Of a stretch of 64,000 nucleotides of DNA, positions 22,010 to 34,500 are shown in pieces; within the stretch, counting starts at the first letter, position 1, and each line of letters starts with the position of its first letter. The translations under genes were made by a program, and so were the position numbers. A model generated the notes under the pieces. The model saw only the letters and a program-made list of their open reading frames with translations. It did no database searches and was not told where the DNA came from. The stretch comes from Chimonanthus salicifolius (taxonomy: Eukaryota; Streptophyta; Magnoliopsida; Laurales; Calycanthaceae): positions 8,666,025 to 8,730,024 of the forward strand of contig CM023542.1 of NCBI GenBank assembly GCA_013350335.1, given 5' to 3'.

Positions 22010-23740
22010 AGATATGAAGCCTTTGATGACTTGAATGTAAAATTAGGAACGATGAAAAGTGAAAAAAGGTATCTATAAACTTGCTAAGGAGCAAGAGCGG
22101 AGGAGTTGAGACCTCGACTACATAAGACGCATTAGGGATAAAACCATGGAGTCTTAGTTAAAGAAAATGAAATAAAGAATACATGGAAAACATACTTTAA
22201 GGATCTTTTGAATACAGAATTTAGAGCTAAATTAATATGGAAAGAGTGACAAATGAGGGGATGGTGAAAATAATATTAAAAAAAAAGGTAATCTTGGCCC
22301 TGAAGAAGATGAAAAAGTAAGAGCACTAAGACTGAATGGTATTTCCGTTAAAGCTTGGATTGTGTTAGGCGAAATTAGAATGTGTTGGTTGACCCATTTA
22401 TTCAACAAAATTCTAGCTTCAAAAAGAATGCCGAATGAATGACGCAATAGTACAGTGTTCCCTTTGTATAAGAACAAAGGAGATATCCAAAGTTTTGCAA
22501 ATTACCATGCAATTAAACTCATAAGTCACACTATGAAATTCTCAGAGAGGGTAATAGAAGCATGCCTAAGATTAAAGTCAAGTATCTTAGAAAATCAATT
22601 CGGGTTTATACCAAATAGATCAACAACAAAAGCCATCTTCTTTCTAAGATAACTCAAAGAGAAATTTAGGAGAAGAGGAAGAGTTTTACACTTTTTTTAT
22701 TGACTTAGAAAAAGGTTATGACAAAGTTCCAAGGAAATTGATCTAGAGAGCATTGAAGGATAATCACATTCTTGATAATTACATAGAGAATATTAAGAAC
22801 ATGTATGATGGTGCGATCAGCAATGTTAGAACCGTTTGCAAAGAAATTGCGATATTTCCAATTGAAGTGGGACTCCACCAAGGATCTGGACTAAGCATGA
22901 ACCTATTTGCACTAGTCATTGGTAACTTAATTTTAGGAATTCAAAATAATATGTCGTGGTGTATGCTTTTTGCAAAATGATATGATTTTAATTAGTAAGA
23001 CAAAACAACAACTAAATAGTAAATTGGAATCTTGGAGGAGAACCTTTGAGACTAATGGTCAAAAAATTAATAAAACTAAGACAAAATATAAGGAGTAACT
23101 TTGGTGGAACAAAGGGTAGAAAAGGCAATCAAATTAAAATTGGTAATGACTTGGTACCCACTATAATAAGTATAGGTACTTGGGATCTACGATAGAATCT
23201 CTTAAAGGGTTGGACTTATATATAGCCAATAGGATGGGCATGGAGTGGGCAAAATGCAGACAAGCTAGCAAAGTTTTGTGTGATAAGATAATCCCTCAAC
23301 TCTTAAAAGGGAAATTTTATAAAACAGCATCAGACCTATAATGCTTTATAGAGTAAAGGGTTGGGCAATGAAGAAAAGACAAGTAGACAAAGAGACATGT
23401 GTAACTTTCGTTGGATGAATGATCTAACTCTAAAGGATAAAAAAAAAAAAGAATGATCTAACTCTAAAGGATAGAGTTAGAAATTCTTGCATTAGAAATA
23501 ACTTAAAGATAGCTCCAATAGAAGACAAATTGAGAGAAACTTGTTTAAAGTTGTTTGGGAGGCTACAAATCGTAGGTACAAGGAGGAGGGGTAAACCACT
23601 GAAAACATAGAAAGAAGGGATAAAGAAAGGCATAACAAATATTGGAGTGATTGAATGTATGGTTTACAATATGGTCAAATGGAGAAGGCGAATTCAATAA
23701 GCTATAGGATTTTGGCTTTGATGTTGATGATGATAACGGA
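22010..23740 (+). mobile_element. Decayed LINE (L1-like) reverse transcriptase
   Basis: Non-LTR reverse transcriptase signatures occur in order on the plus strand. They are P-L-Y-K-N-K-G-D-I-Q with NYHAIKLISHTMKF (22455 on), ENQFGFIPNRSTTKAIF, a D-L-E-K-G-Y-D-K-V-P-R-K stretch near 22700 matching the first catalytic aspartate region, and GLHQGSGLSMNLFALV (22870-22910). The expected A/Y-A-D-D box is not readable. Downstream, W-R-R-R-I and a run of GATGATG match the 3' end of plant LINEs. Several stops and frameshifts and one 35-bp tandem duplication (23424-23470) break the frame. No poly-A tail or target duplication was identified, and the limits are approximate. Confidence 0.75.
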
Positions 23741-24131
23741 AAAAAATCTCTAACGAGAATGCACATGAGGAGAATGACCTTAAAACATGATTACTAGACT
23801 ACTTGATTGTGTGGAATATGTTTCTACCCGTCAATAACCTCATTGTGAAAAAAGCCTGGTAACAAAAGAAGAAGAAAAATATGTACAAAGATATTCCTTC
23901 CCCCCCCCTTTTTCCCCAATGAGAGAGAGATATTTAAGAACCGTTACCCACCATAAACCATTTAATTCCATCTATCAAGGGTTTTTTCCAAGTATCTTAT
24001 GCTCAATTGATTACAACAGAAAAATGAGTTAATCTTCAGAGCATTAAAGGAAAAGAAGCTCTAAGGAGAATGTAAATAAGGAAAATGGCCCTAGAACATG
24101 ATTATTTGATTGGGCGGAACGCAACAGAGAC
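23741..24131. other. Short intergenic stretch left of third Copia
   Basis: This contains a C8-10 run near 23901 and a second, diverged copy of sequence found at ~21740-21990. It ends with GAGAC (24127-24131), the left target duplication of the next element. Confidence 0.5.
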
Positions 24132-24305
24132 TGTGAAATTTAGAGACAGGATTTCTAGTATCTTCCTCAATTGAGAGAAGATGGATTGTAGATTATTGTA
24201 TATATAGAAGAAATACAATAAATGATGGTCTACATAAAGGGAAACTGTACAATGAAAATATATAACTCTCAATCAGGGGATAAATGGCTTCCATATGTGC
24301 TAATA
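24132..24305 (-). repeat. 3' LTR of inverted-block Copia
   Basis: The LTR reads TATTAGCACATATGG... to ...CTAAATTTCACA on the minus strand, next to the polypurine tract at 24306-24316. Confidence 0.9.
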
Positions 24306-24312
24306 CTCCCCC

Positions 24313-26752
24313 TCAAGGTGGAGCGTGTATGTGGATAACGCCCAGCTTGCAAATCATGTCATGAAAGGCATCTTTGCCCAATGGCTTGGTGAAGACATCA
24401 GCAAGTTGATGGGAAGAAGGAATGTGGCGAGGGATAAGAAGGCCAGACTGGAGCTTCTCCCTAACAAAATGGCAATCGAGCTCGATGTGCTTTGTCCGTT
24501 CATGGAAGATGGGATTGTTGGCAATATGTAGAGCAACTTGATTGTCACAAAATAAGGTGATAGGTGAAGGATGGAGAATACCAAGATCACTGAGTAAGTA
24601 CTTCAACCATTGAAGCTCACATGTCAAAGTTGCCATGGCGCGATACTCAGCCTCAGCGGAGATCGAGAAACTGTAGGCTGCTTCTTGGTCTTCCATGAAA
24701 TAAGGTTGGAACCGAGGAAGGTGCAATAACCAGTGGTAGACCGCCGAGTAGTTGGACAACCGGCCCAATCAGAATCACAATATCCCTGGAGATGAAGGCT
24801 GGTAGATGAAGATAAAAGGATCCTTTTATTGAGGGAACCCTTCAAATAGCGAATCACACGGTGGGCGGCGTCCAAATGTGCACTACGAGGAGAGTGCATA
24901 AACTGGCTGAGAATACGGACTGCATAATTAATATCAGGCCTGGTAACAGTGAGGTATAAAAGACGACCCATAAGACGGCGATATATGGTGGGATCAGGAA
25001 GTAAAGTCCCATCATCAGGTGATGCGCAACTTTTGTTCCATTGGAAAATCTGAGACACGTCCTCCAATAAATCCTGTATCCTTGAGAATGTCGAGAAGGT
25101 ATTTTTTTTGGGAGAGGAAAATACCCTTCTTAGAACGTGCGACTTCAATGCCAAGAAAATATTTTAGGCTCCCCAAGTCTTTAATATAAAAGTTCTCTTC
25201 AAGGAAGCACTTGAGGCGTTGAACGGCCAAAGCATCATCACCAGTGATTATGATATTATCAACATAGACCAATACAAAAGTCGAAGAATTGCCGGTGTGA
25301 TGTGTGAACAATGAATAATCAAACTTAGACTGAGAAAAGCCAGCTTGAATAAGAGTAGATGAAAACTTGGCAAACCACTGTCGAGAAGCGTGCTTCAACC
25401 CATAAAGAGATTTGTTTAGCTTACAAACTCGTTGCTTCCCCTGTCGTGCAAAACCAGGTGGAAGAGTCATGTAGACTTCTTCATCAAGGTCATCTTGTAA
25501 GAAAGCATTGTTGACGTCAAACTGATGAAGAGGCCAATGCTTAACAGAAGCAATAGACAAAAGGGCACGAACTGTGACCAGTTTAGCAACAGGAGCAAAT
25601 GTATCGTGATAATCTAGTCCTTCAATCTGAGTGAAGCCTTTGGCAACCAAGCGAGCTTTATATCTTTCAATAGAACCATCTGATCGATGCTTGACTTTGT
25701 ACACCCATTTACAACCAATGGGTTTCTTTCTGATGGGAAGAGAAGTAAGACTCCAAGTATTATTCTTTTTAAGGGCTGCAATTTCCTGTTCCATGGCATC
25801 TTTCCAATGTGAAAACTTAACAGCTTGAGAGAAGGTACAAGGCTCATCTGTAGAACAAATAGTGGAAAGAAATGCTCTATGTGCAACAGAGAGATTAGCA
25901 GTATGAAGATAGTGGGAATTAGGGTAAGGTGTACCTGTCAACGTGGAAGCAGAAGGAGAAGGTGGACGCTCATAAGTGGCAGTGGAGCAATGATAATTAG
26001 CCAGATGGGGCGGTGGACGTCGAATGCGACTAGACCGAGCAACTGGTGGCGGAGCAGCAGGAGAGGGAATGGAAGGCAGAGCACTGCTAGGCGGACTAGA
26101 ATAAAAAAAAGTAACTGGTGAAACCGGTGGTGGGAGTGGGTGGAGAACTGGTGGTGGAGAAGTAGCAACATGCGAAGGAGAAGGGAAATCAAAGGCAGGG
26201 TCATCAGATAGGGGCAATGGTGTAACAGGAGAAGATGTTGGAGTAGGAAAATCATGATAAGGAAGGTGCCTTAGTAAAAAGAGACATCACGAGATGTGTA
26301 AATGGTTTTAGTGGCGATGTCAAAAATGCGATAACCTTTTTGTGCATAAGGGTAGCCAACAAAAATACCGGGTTTAGCACATTGGTCAAATTTGTGTTTG
26401 ATGTTATGGTTGTGACCAAAACATAAACTGCCAAAGATACGCAAACGAGAATAGTCCGGTTTGGAGTGAAACAAAGTTTCATGTGGAGATTTGCCTGATA
26501 AAAGAGGAGTGGGCATTTTATTGATGAGATAGGTGGCGGTGAGGACGCACTCACCCCAAAATTGTAAGGGTAAGTGCGCCTAAAAGTGAAGTGCACGAGC
26601 AACCTCAAGGAGATGACGGTGCTTGCGCTCTACAATGCCATTCTGTTGTGGAGTTGCGACGCAACTCCGTTGATGAATGACCCCATGAGTGGAAAAGAAA
26701 TGTTGCCTAGACGAAGAAAGAAATTCAGCTCCATTATCCGAACGAACTTCTC
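24313..26752 (-). pseudogene. Copia pol 3' part (integrase to RNase H), disrupted
   Basis: Minus-strand blocks: 26258-26752 integrase (VRSDNGAEF, NGIVERKHRHLLEVAR, FHSKPDYSRLRIFGS); 25015-26217 connector and reverse transcriptase (CKWVYKVKHRSDGS, AFLQDDLDEEVYM); 24624-25154 RNase H start ([17 protein letters not shown]); 24313-24768 RNase H end ([37 protein letters not shown]). The frame is broken by a TAG in integrase (26580-26582) and by frameshifts near 25020-25150 and 24640-24700. The reverse transcriptase box reads Y-V-D-N (25256-25267) instead of Y-V-D-D, so the second catalytic aspartate is lost. Confidence 0.88.
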
Positions 26753-26781
26753 CCATTGACATATTGTCGAGTTGTCTTCAC
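26750..26781. repeat. 32-bp inverted repeat, left arm
   Basis: The 32-bp sequence starting CTCCCATTGACATATTG recurs as a perfect reverse complement at 28228-28259. The two arms delimit the inverted block 26782-28227. Confidence 0.93.
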
Positions 26782-28227
26782 TGGCTGCAAAGTTTTTTTT
26801 CTTATTCTTATTCGGCTCGCTCTTCTATGGCTACATTCTCTTCAGGTATCATTCGCCCTCATGTTGGACTCGCAGGTATTGCTCTTACAGTCCCTTCTCA
26901 TTCAGTCTGGATCATTGATACAGGTGCCAGTAACCACATGTGTTCTTCTTTATCTTTATTTTCTTCTTATAAACCTTGTTCAACCCCATCCTCTGTTCAC
27001 CTTCCGGATGGATCACTTGCACCTATCACACATATTGGGACTATTTCTCTTTCCTCCACTCTTGTACTTGAGAATGTTTTCTTTCTTCCCTCATTCAAAT
27101 TTAATCTCTTATCTGTGAGTCAGCTTACCAATTCTACTTCTTGTTTCGTGACGTTTTCTTCTACCCAATGTCTTTTTCAGGACCCATCAACGAAGAAGAC
27201 GATTGGACAAGGTGATGTTCATGAGGGGCTTTATTACTTCCGTACAGCTTCGGCACTGGCTTTTATTCAACCACCCACCCTTGATCTTTGGCATTTGCGC
27301 CTTGGTCATTTGAACCATCGCAGTTTGCACAAGTTAGCTAAGGAGGTACCCCTTATTTCTTGTTCCAAAAATCTCATTTGTGACATTTGTCCACAGGCCA
27401 AACACACACGTTTGCCCTTTCCTTCCAGTTCTATCACCAGTAATCGACCATTTTCCTTGATTCACTGTGATATCTGGGGTCCCTTTTCTCAACCCTCTTT
27501 GAATGGATCTCGATATTTTTTAACCATTGTCGATGATTTTAGTCGATGCACATGGCTTTACCTCATGCCCGTCAAGTCCGACACATAATCTATTTTGCAA
27601 ACATTTTTTGCCATGATTCAGACCCAGTTTCATTCTCGCATCCATTCTCTTCACTCGGGTACTGGTGGTGAACTCTTTCCCCTTATCCAACAAGTTCGTT
27701 CGAATAATGGAGCTGAATTTCTTTCTTTTTCTATGCAACATTTCTTTTCCACTCATGGGGTCATTCATCAACGGAGTTGCGTCGCAACTCCACAACAGAA
27801 TGGCATTGTAGAGCGCAAGCACCGTCATCTCATTGAGGTTGCTCGTGCACTTCACTTTTAGGCGCACTTACCCTTACAATTTTGGGGTGAGTGCGTCCTC
27901 ACCGCCACCTATCTCATCAATAAAATGTCCACTCCTCTTTTATCAGGCAAATCTCCACATGAAACTTTGTTTCACTCCAAACCGGACTATTCTCGTTTGC
28001 GTGTCTTTGGCAGTTTATGTTTTGGTCACAACCATAACATCAAACACAAATTTGACCAACGTGCTAAACCCGGTATTTTTGTTGGCTACCCTTATGCACA
28101 AAAAGGTTATCGCATTTTTGAAATCGCCACTAAAACCATTTACACATCTCGTGATGTCTCTTTTTACGAAGGCACCTTCCCTTATCATGATTTGCCTACT
28201 CCAACATGTTTTCCTGTTACACCATTG
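26782..28227 (+). pseudogene. Inverted Copia protease-integrase block
   Basis: The block is transcribed opposite to the rest of its element. From 26860: protease WIIDTGASNHMCSS, pre-integrase LWHLRLGHLNHRSL, zinc-binding C-D-I-C-P-Q-A-K-H, integrase HCDIWGPF, and VRSNNGAEF, where the middle catalytic aspartate position reads N-N. NGIVERKHRHLIEVAR, FHSKPDYSRLRVFGS and VGYPYAQKGYRIF follow. Stops occur at 27586-27588 (TAA) and 27859-27861 (TAG). The TAG is at the same codon as in the minus-strand integrase copy. Sequence 27703-28200 is an inverted duplicate of 26258-26752. Confidence 0.85.
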
Positions 28228-28259
28228 GTGAAGACAACTCGACAATATGTCAATGGGAG
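28228..28259. repeat. 32-bp inverted repeat, right arm
   Basis: This is the perfect reverse complement of 26750-26781. Leader sequence of the element follows directly. Confidence 0.93.
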
Positions 28260-29312
28260 AATTTGAAGCCTCTGTCCAGAAAAAAATTGTGATGACCGTC
28301 CCAAAAAATCTCCCCAATTTGTTTTTTTTTCTCAGCACAAACCCAATATCAGTGCTGAAAGGAAGGCACCATTGTCATTATGAGTCGTGGGAACAGGGGG
28401 CATGCCTCAAGATGCAGCTCGATCCAACACGAAAATAGAGGGCTAGGTGCCTCTGATCGGGTGCCGAGATGTGCTCGGCAGAGCAGCTAGAAATCCCAAA
28501 AAAATTGGGAGGAAGAAACGCCGCAACACTTGCAGATACAACGACTGCGACTGTGAGCGGGTCTCCGATAGACCGGCGAGACGGCAGCAAGTGCAGACGG
28601 TCTGGGCTGTCGATGGCGGAGAACAGCAGCGGCAACCCAGTTGGGAAACCAGATCTGAGAACCCGCTATGCACGGACATCAATAGAGCCCCTATTGGGTG
28701 TTGCTGGTGCACCGGAAAAACGGCAGGGTAGATCGGAAAGAGGCGACAACAGATCCGAACCGAGATCGGCAGGTCGACGCCGGGCTCTGGGCCTGATGCA
28801 AGCAAGAACAGAAGCCGGAACAGAGCAGATCCACTCCTGCAGATCGCCGGAAAGCGCAGCAGAGAGCCTCGGATGGAAGATTTCGAGGCAGCAAATAGAG
28901 CGGCACACGTCTCGCCGGAAGAACGTGAAGTTCCTCTGTGTCGGAATCAGATCTGATGTCGGCGATGCAGAGACGCCGGATTTGACAAAGACAGATTTGA
29001 AGCAGAGACGCCAGAAGCGATGGGGGGAAGCAGATCTGAAACACAGATCGGAAATGATCTGATGGCGGCAGAAGCAGTGTGGAAGAGAGGCACACCAGAT
29101 CGGAGCGGGGAGAGCTGGAGAAGACGCCGGCAGAAAGGGTGGTTTTCTTTTTTGTTGCTGCGGTATGTTAATCCCGAGCAGAGGGCCGAAAATCAGTGGG
29201 AGTCACTGCGGCAAAACAACCACGGCAACGCCAAAAAAAATTGAAGAGAAATCCCGTCCGATAAAAAAAATCGGTTCCTACGAAAGGAGATCGAAACCTA
29301 GCTCTAATACCA
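28260..29312 (-). other. Leader region of inverted-block Copia
   Basis: This GC-richer leader lies between the block junction and the primer-binding site (29301-29312). Like the leader of the Copia at 6947 it is rich in GATCTG/CAGATC and CGCCG words. Long ORFs on both strands (28469-29062 plus; 28443-28805 and 28691-29095 minus) have no recognisable domain. They are probably fortuitous, since the leader is stop-poor. Confidence 0.6.
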
Positions 29313-29486
29313 TGTGAAATTTAGAGACAGGATTTATAGTATCTTCCTCAATTGAGAGAAGATGGATTGTAGATTATTGTATATATAGAAGAAATACAAT
29401 AAATGATGGTCTACATAAAGGGAAACTGTACAATGAAAATATATAACTCTCAATCAGGGGATAAATGGCTTCCATAAGTGCTAATA
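29313..29486 (-). repeat. 5' LTR of inverted-block Copia
   Basis: This is the second copy of the 174-bp LTR. It differs from the left one at about two positions (GATTTATAGT versus GATTTCTAGT, CCATAAGTG versus CCATATGTG). Confidence 0.9.
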
Positions 29487-29491
29487 GAGAC

Positions 29492-31554
29492 CGCATGGAT
29501 AAAGTGCAACTAAAATTTCATTGTCCTCAAATCATCCTACCTCATCAAATGGATCACGAAAATTCTATGGTATATGGAACTACTGGAAATTTTGTGGGTC
29601 AATATCACCAGGTATGAGAAACAGATGAATTCACGTTCTATTGCACAATTCGAAATGATGATGATAACCATGGTTCAAAGAACTAGAAGTGGTGATTGTA
29701 CCGGTCCCTAACAGTGCATAATACAAACTGGATGCATAACAGTGCATAAACAAGCTTAAGCTGATGAGAACATGAAACCTCAATGTCCAAATTATTTGAG
29801 ACACCAATTTGCAGTGGCAGAGTATTGCTCAACAAAACACAAACCCTCGGGAAACACTAGAACGGGAATTATAGAACCCCAGAAAATTCCAATTCAACCA
29901 AGAATTCCATTATACCAAACAGGCCCTGAGATTTCCACTTTCTAGCACGGCAGCCCCCGCCCCAACGACCACCACCCACAAACAATAAATAAATAAATAA
30001 AGTTCCCAATTCCGGTGGATTACTTTAATTTTGTAGTAATCAATGCCGAATTCCAAAAAAAAAATCTTTTGGCCTTCATACTTGGTGAGCCACCAATACG
30101 ACAAAATCATCCAAGTCCATAAACAAATACAAATGAAGCGAAGACGGAATGACCCAATTCAATCCAGTAAAGAAGAAAACTGGGAATTAAATTCATGAAA
30201 AATTCATGGCTACAAGCACAAAACAGATAGCGGATCAATCAACAATGAAAAAAAACTGAGATGGTTAGGAGAAAGGATGTTGTAACTGGTAATGGGTTTG
30301 TTGCTCGGGTGGAACTGGAAACTCAATAAAACTGAGCTCAAGATGAGTAGAATTTTGTATATTTTTAAACGGGACTCAGTGACTCGTGAGGGTACATTAA
30401 TCTAAAGGAAATTTTAAAATCAATCTATATAAAGTATACATTAAGTTTTAAGTGATACAAAATTTAAAGTAAATTTGAAGCCATATGATCTAAAGTGTTA
30501 GATTCGACGGTCATATTTAAATTTATTATTTCTTTAATCAGATGTTTAATTTATGTAAGTTAATGGAATTACTAGATATTTAGATATTTATTTGATTTAT
30601 AGTGATTTATTTCTCTATTAATTGGATTTTTTATGTTTTTATTTTATTTTAAAAATGTCACAAAAATCTATATCACATTTATCACAAAAAATGCTTTCCG
30701 TTTTTTTTCTCCTTTAGTTACACTTATATTTGAGCCAAATTTACTGGAATAAATCAAACTTAATTTCAAAATAACTTATTATAAAGTTCAAGTTTGTATG
30801 TATTTGATTATGTTTACCTGCAAGTTTGCTCAAATTTAAACTTGTATTCATTTTACTTTATATGTATTAGGGGTGAAACTCTGGTAGTGTTTTGCAGGGA
30901 TTGAAATACCGGCCGGTAACTTTCTCTCTCTTCCGGTTTTTTTTTTTTCTGAATTTTTGTCCGATTTTTTTTGGGTAATGTCGGAAAATTTTGGGCTTCT
31001 TGAAAATCTAATTTTTTCATTAAATATTGGTCATATACATATTCAAATTATTTATTTAAGTTTCATCTATTTTTAATATTAAAATTAACAATAGATGATG
31101 TTAACTTATAAAAATATGAAAATGTCCTATCAATCCTCTCAAGTCTCATCAAGAAGTAGATCCTATTATATAATTAATCAATCTTAGCATAATTTTTAAT
31201 GAGATTAGTGTCACTTGTTATAATTTTTAATTTATTGAATAGGATTTTAAAATTCAAATCATGTTTTTAAAATTTTCAAGAAGTGGTAATAAAAGGTAAA
31301 ATAGTATTTTATAAGTGAAGACCTCTGAATAATATGGTATTGTTTATTTTTTTTTAGACTATTAGTTATCTATCAAAATTTGAATTCATTTTAAGTAGAT
31401 CTCAATGAAATTGAATTTCATATCTCAAAATTTGAATTACATCAAAGCTTGTCCAAATTTTCTCAAAACAAATGTAATATTACTATGGATCCAGCTCTTC
31501 ATATGGATAACTCGAGACGTGGAAATAAAATCTTGCATACGTCTCTTTCGGAAG
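29492..31554. other. Intergenic DNA with one exon-like stretch
   Basis: 29493-29610 is an open plus-strand stretch ending in CAG|GTATGA that could be a stray exon (RMDKVQLKFHCPQIILPHQM at its start). It is not recognised and no partner exon was found. The remainder is AT-rich. At 30870-30930 TTAGGGGTGAAACTC and CAGGGATTGAAATACCGGCCGG look like DNA-transposon ends and may mark the 3' limit of the hAT element. Confidence 0.45.
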
Positions 31555-34500
31555 TCACTCATCATTAGACGTGTAGTCAGATGTTGACGATGGATTGTGG
31601 TACTGCCAACTATCAGATGAGGGTTGCGACTGAAGATCTGAAATCGACATGGACTGCATATTACTGGATAATGAGTTCGTGTCGAAGTGCCCATAGCTCG
31701 GTTGACCATAATATCCTGTGGGCGTATATCCGAAAGATACATATCCTTCACCGGGTAAGTTTGTTCCGCCATGAGGAGGTGTATGTTGCCTATCATCCTG
31801 TTGGTAATGGACTTCACTCATGTTGGGATAATACCTCGGTGGGCCGGCAGGCTCAACATCCACAACAATATTTGGATGAGTAAAATCCAACCCATCATCT
31901 GACCCATTACCGTCATCGGTAGATGAATCAGAATCAGATCTAGTCGACCCATAATCACGTCTGTTGGGTTGGCTGCTCGGAACAACAGGTTCTTTTCCTC
32001 TTAATGATCTCCTCCTTTGTGAAGAGCTAGATACCCCATCTGTCCCAGTGGGCCGTTTACTAACAGAATGAAGACGTGGAGCTATCCTTGTACTTGTCTG
32101 ACGTTCTAGACCCACATTTGGAGGGCGGGACACACTTATTGAATTGCGGCGACCTTCATTTTCCGCCTCTTCCTCGGCATCTTGCAATTCTCTTAACTCT
32201 ATACTTTGATCTAAAAATGATATATCTAGATCATGCAGTACAGGTTGTTCTTCCTCTTCGATCCATTCACTTAATGGATCATTATAGGTAAATAGAGACT
32301 CGAGGTCGATCGGGACGAAAAAATCATCGGCATCTTCCCGTGTCAACTCGGGGTACCTCCTCATATTCCTTGCCCTTAGCCTCTGATTGTAGTGTAAGTA
32401 CATTAAATCATTAAGTCTTTGAGATGATAATCTGTTTCGAGGCTTGCTATGGACATATTTAAATGTCGACCAGTTACGCTCGCAGTTGTTTGCATTGCAC
32501 GTCTGGCTCATCAGCTTGATGGCATATTTCCTCAATATAGATGAGTTGTTGCCAAAATATGTCCACCATTGTGTAGCACTCATCGTCGCCGTCTCTCTCA
32601 ACCTAACATCGGCAGCTTCATCCGCAAATGACTCCAAGCGGTTCTCATAATTGTGTAACTTCAAAACAAAAATGAAACATAATTAGTATTATCGGATAAT
32701 GAACAACTTTCAAATCATCGAAAATATGGAGATCATAATGAACAAAAGTAGTATATCTCTAAAACATGCCGCCCGTTCACCAGGATGCATGACACCCATA
32801 ATCTCCAATGTCCGTCTTACGCAGTTACGAATTGAGTCGGTTGACAGTTCTAAACCTAACTCATTAGGTTTCTTTGAGAAGCGATTCAAATAATATGCTG
32901 CCAAGTGAAATACAATGCGATTAGCCTAAATATAAGATATGCACAATAACAAGATATAAACACACTAGCGAATAAAAAACTAACCTTCAACGAACTGTGG
33001 GTTGGAGATGAAAAATTGATTAATCCTGTCGTTGATGATTTCCATGAAGTGAACCGGAGGATTAACTTTTGCAACTTCAGTTTTAGCCTTTATGATGCAT
33101 TCAAATACATAGGAGAGCGTCGGCTTCTTATCTCCGTCTACAAATCGGAGTGCTGTGACTATGGGGGCAGAGATGTTGATGGCCGATACGACACTGTCCC
33201 AGAACACTTTAGATACAAATACGTGTATAATGTTCTGGTAATATCTTTGATGTTCAGCGTTTCTCATGTCGAACGCATTCGCAAAGGACCTATTTCTCGC
33301 CATTTTCATCAATTCTGTCTTGCTTCTTAAGAAGCTCTGCATCGTAAGGAATACTGTGGCGAAACGTGTTACTGCAGGTCGTAGTAGTTCACGACGTTTC
33401 GTGTACTTCCTCATTACCTCTAAGATTCTAATATGATTGTATATAAATGTGGTGACATCCTTACACCAGTCAATTAGGTTCCCAAATTCCCTCACATTAG
33501 CAAAATCTTTGAGGATCAAGTCTATGCAGTGGGCCGCACAGGGGGTCCATAAGATCCACGGGTATGTGTTCTCGACCTTCATCCCTCCCGACTTATAGCC
33601 CGCTCCATTGTCCGTTACAATTTGGACAACATTCTCAGGTCCAATTTCTTCACAGACAGACACCATCAAGCTACAAAGAAAGTCACAATCATTTACTCGG
33701 CCTGATGTGTCGTATGATTTATGATACACTGTGCCACATTGATTATAAATGAGGAAGTTAACGATACTACGGTTATCGTCACTCTTCCAGCCATCTGACA
33801 TAAGGGTTACTCCCGTATCCTCCCAGGAAGACTTAAAATTATCTACCCATTCTTGGATCCGCTGTATTTCACGGGGGATGAACGTGGTAGAAATCTCATA
33901 CGGCGATGGGAAGTTGATATTAGGTCCACCAGTTGCAGATGCAAAGCACACAGACTTAAAATATGGATTTAAGATTTCAGTCGGTGGCCGATGGCTGTTG
34001 GCGAAAAACTTAGTGACTGCCGTCCCAACTAATTGTTTTGCCGTCTCTTTGTCTACTTGATTTATTTTTCCTTCTTTCAAGGAAGTTGGTCTGTCCCACA
34101 TTGGATCACCAGTACCAACTGTATCCGGATTTACACCGTAGCCTTCAGGCCTTACTCGTTCTCCTCCTCTGAATGTATTTTTAATGGAATTCCATCGGCC
34201 CATAAGTCCAGATTTTTGTCTGGATGATCCACGCGCAGTCCCTGATCCACTCGCACTGCCTGTGTAGAGTATTAAAATTCAGTATTTGACATTTTAATGT
34301 AATTGAAAAATAAATTGCTTTTGTTACATTAAACAATTAATTTAAAGAAATTAACCTGCAGCACTCTGCCTTCTCATCTCATGTTCACGGCGACTAATTC
34401 GCATTGCACGCCGCAGGTCTCTATCCTCGTCAATCTCGTCTGGATCCTCTTCTGAAGACGACGGGACATTTTCCACGTATTGACCCTCCCTTTCACTTTC

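Larger units (their letters stand above)
24132..29486 (-). mobile_element. Copia element (minus) with an internal inverted block
   Basis: Two 174-bp LTRs (24132-24305 and 29313-29486) differ at about two positions and are flanked by the perfect target duplication GAGAC (24127-24131 and 29487-29491). On the minus strand the primer site TGGTATTAGAGC follows the right LTR and the polypurine tract TTGAGGGGGAG precedes the left LTR. Both resemble those of the Copia at 6947. Internally, 24306-26749 is pol in the expected minus orientation (integrase part, reverse transcriptase, RNase H). 26782-28227 is protease plus integrase on the plus strand. 28260-29312 is leader. No Gag is recognisable. The block is bounded by perfect 32-bp inverted repeats, and part of the integrase is present twice, in opposite orientations. 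Confidence 0.9.

Noticed and set aside
22455..22980. Retrovirus or prokaryotic group II intron reverse transcriptase
   Set aside because: The motifs (ENQFGF-P-RST, GLHQGSGLSMNLFALV) are of the plant LINE type, with no intron RNA domains or LTRs nearby.
28443..29095. Long overlapping ORFs of up to 197 codons on both strands as novel proteins
   Set aside because: The region is the GC-rich, stop-poor leader of the inverted-block Copia. Both strands are open, which is a composition effect, and no domain is recognisable.
32756..32800. Clean donor for hAT exon 3
   Set aside because: Candidate GT sites give the wrong phase for the next exon, so the exon end was left open rather than guessed.
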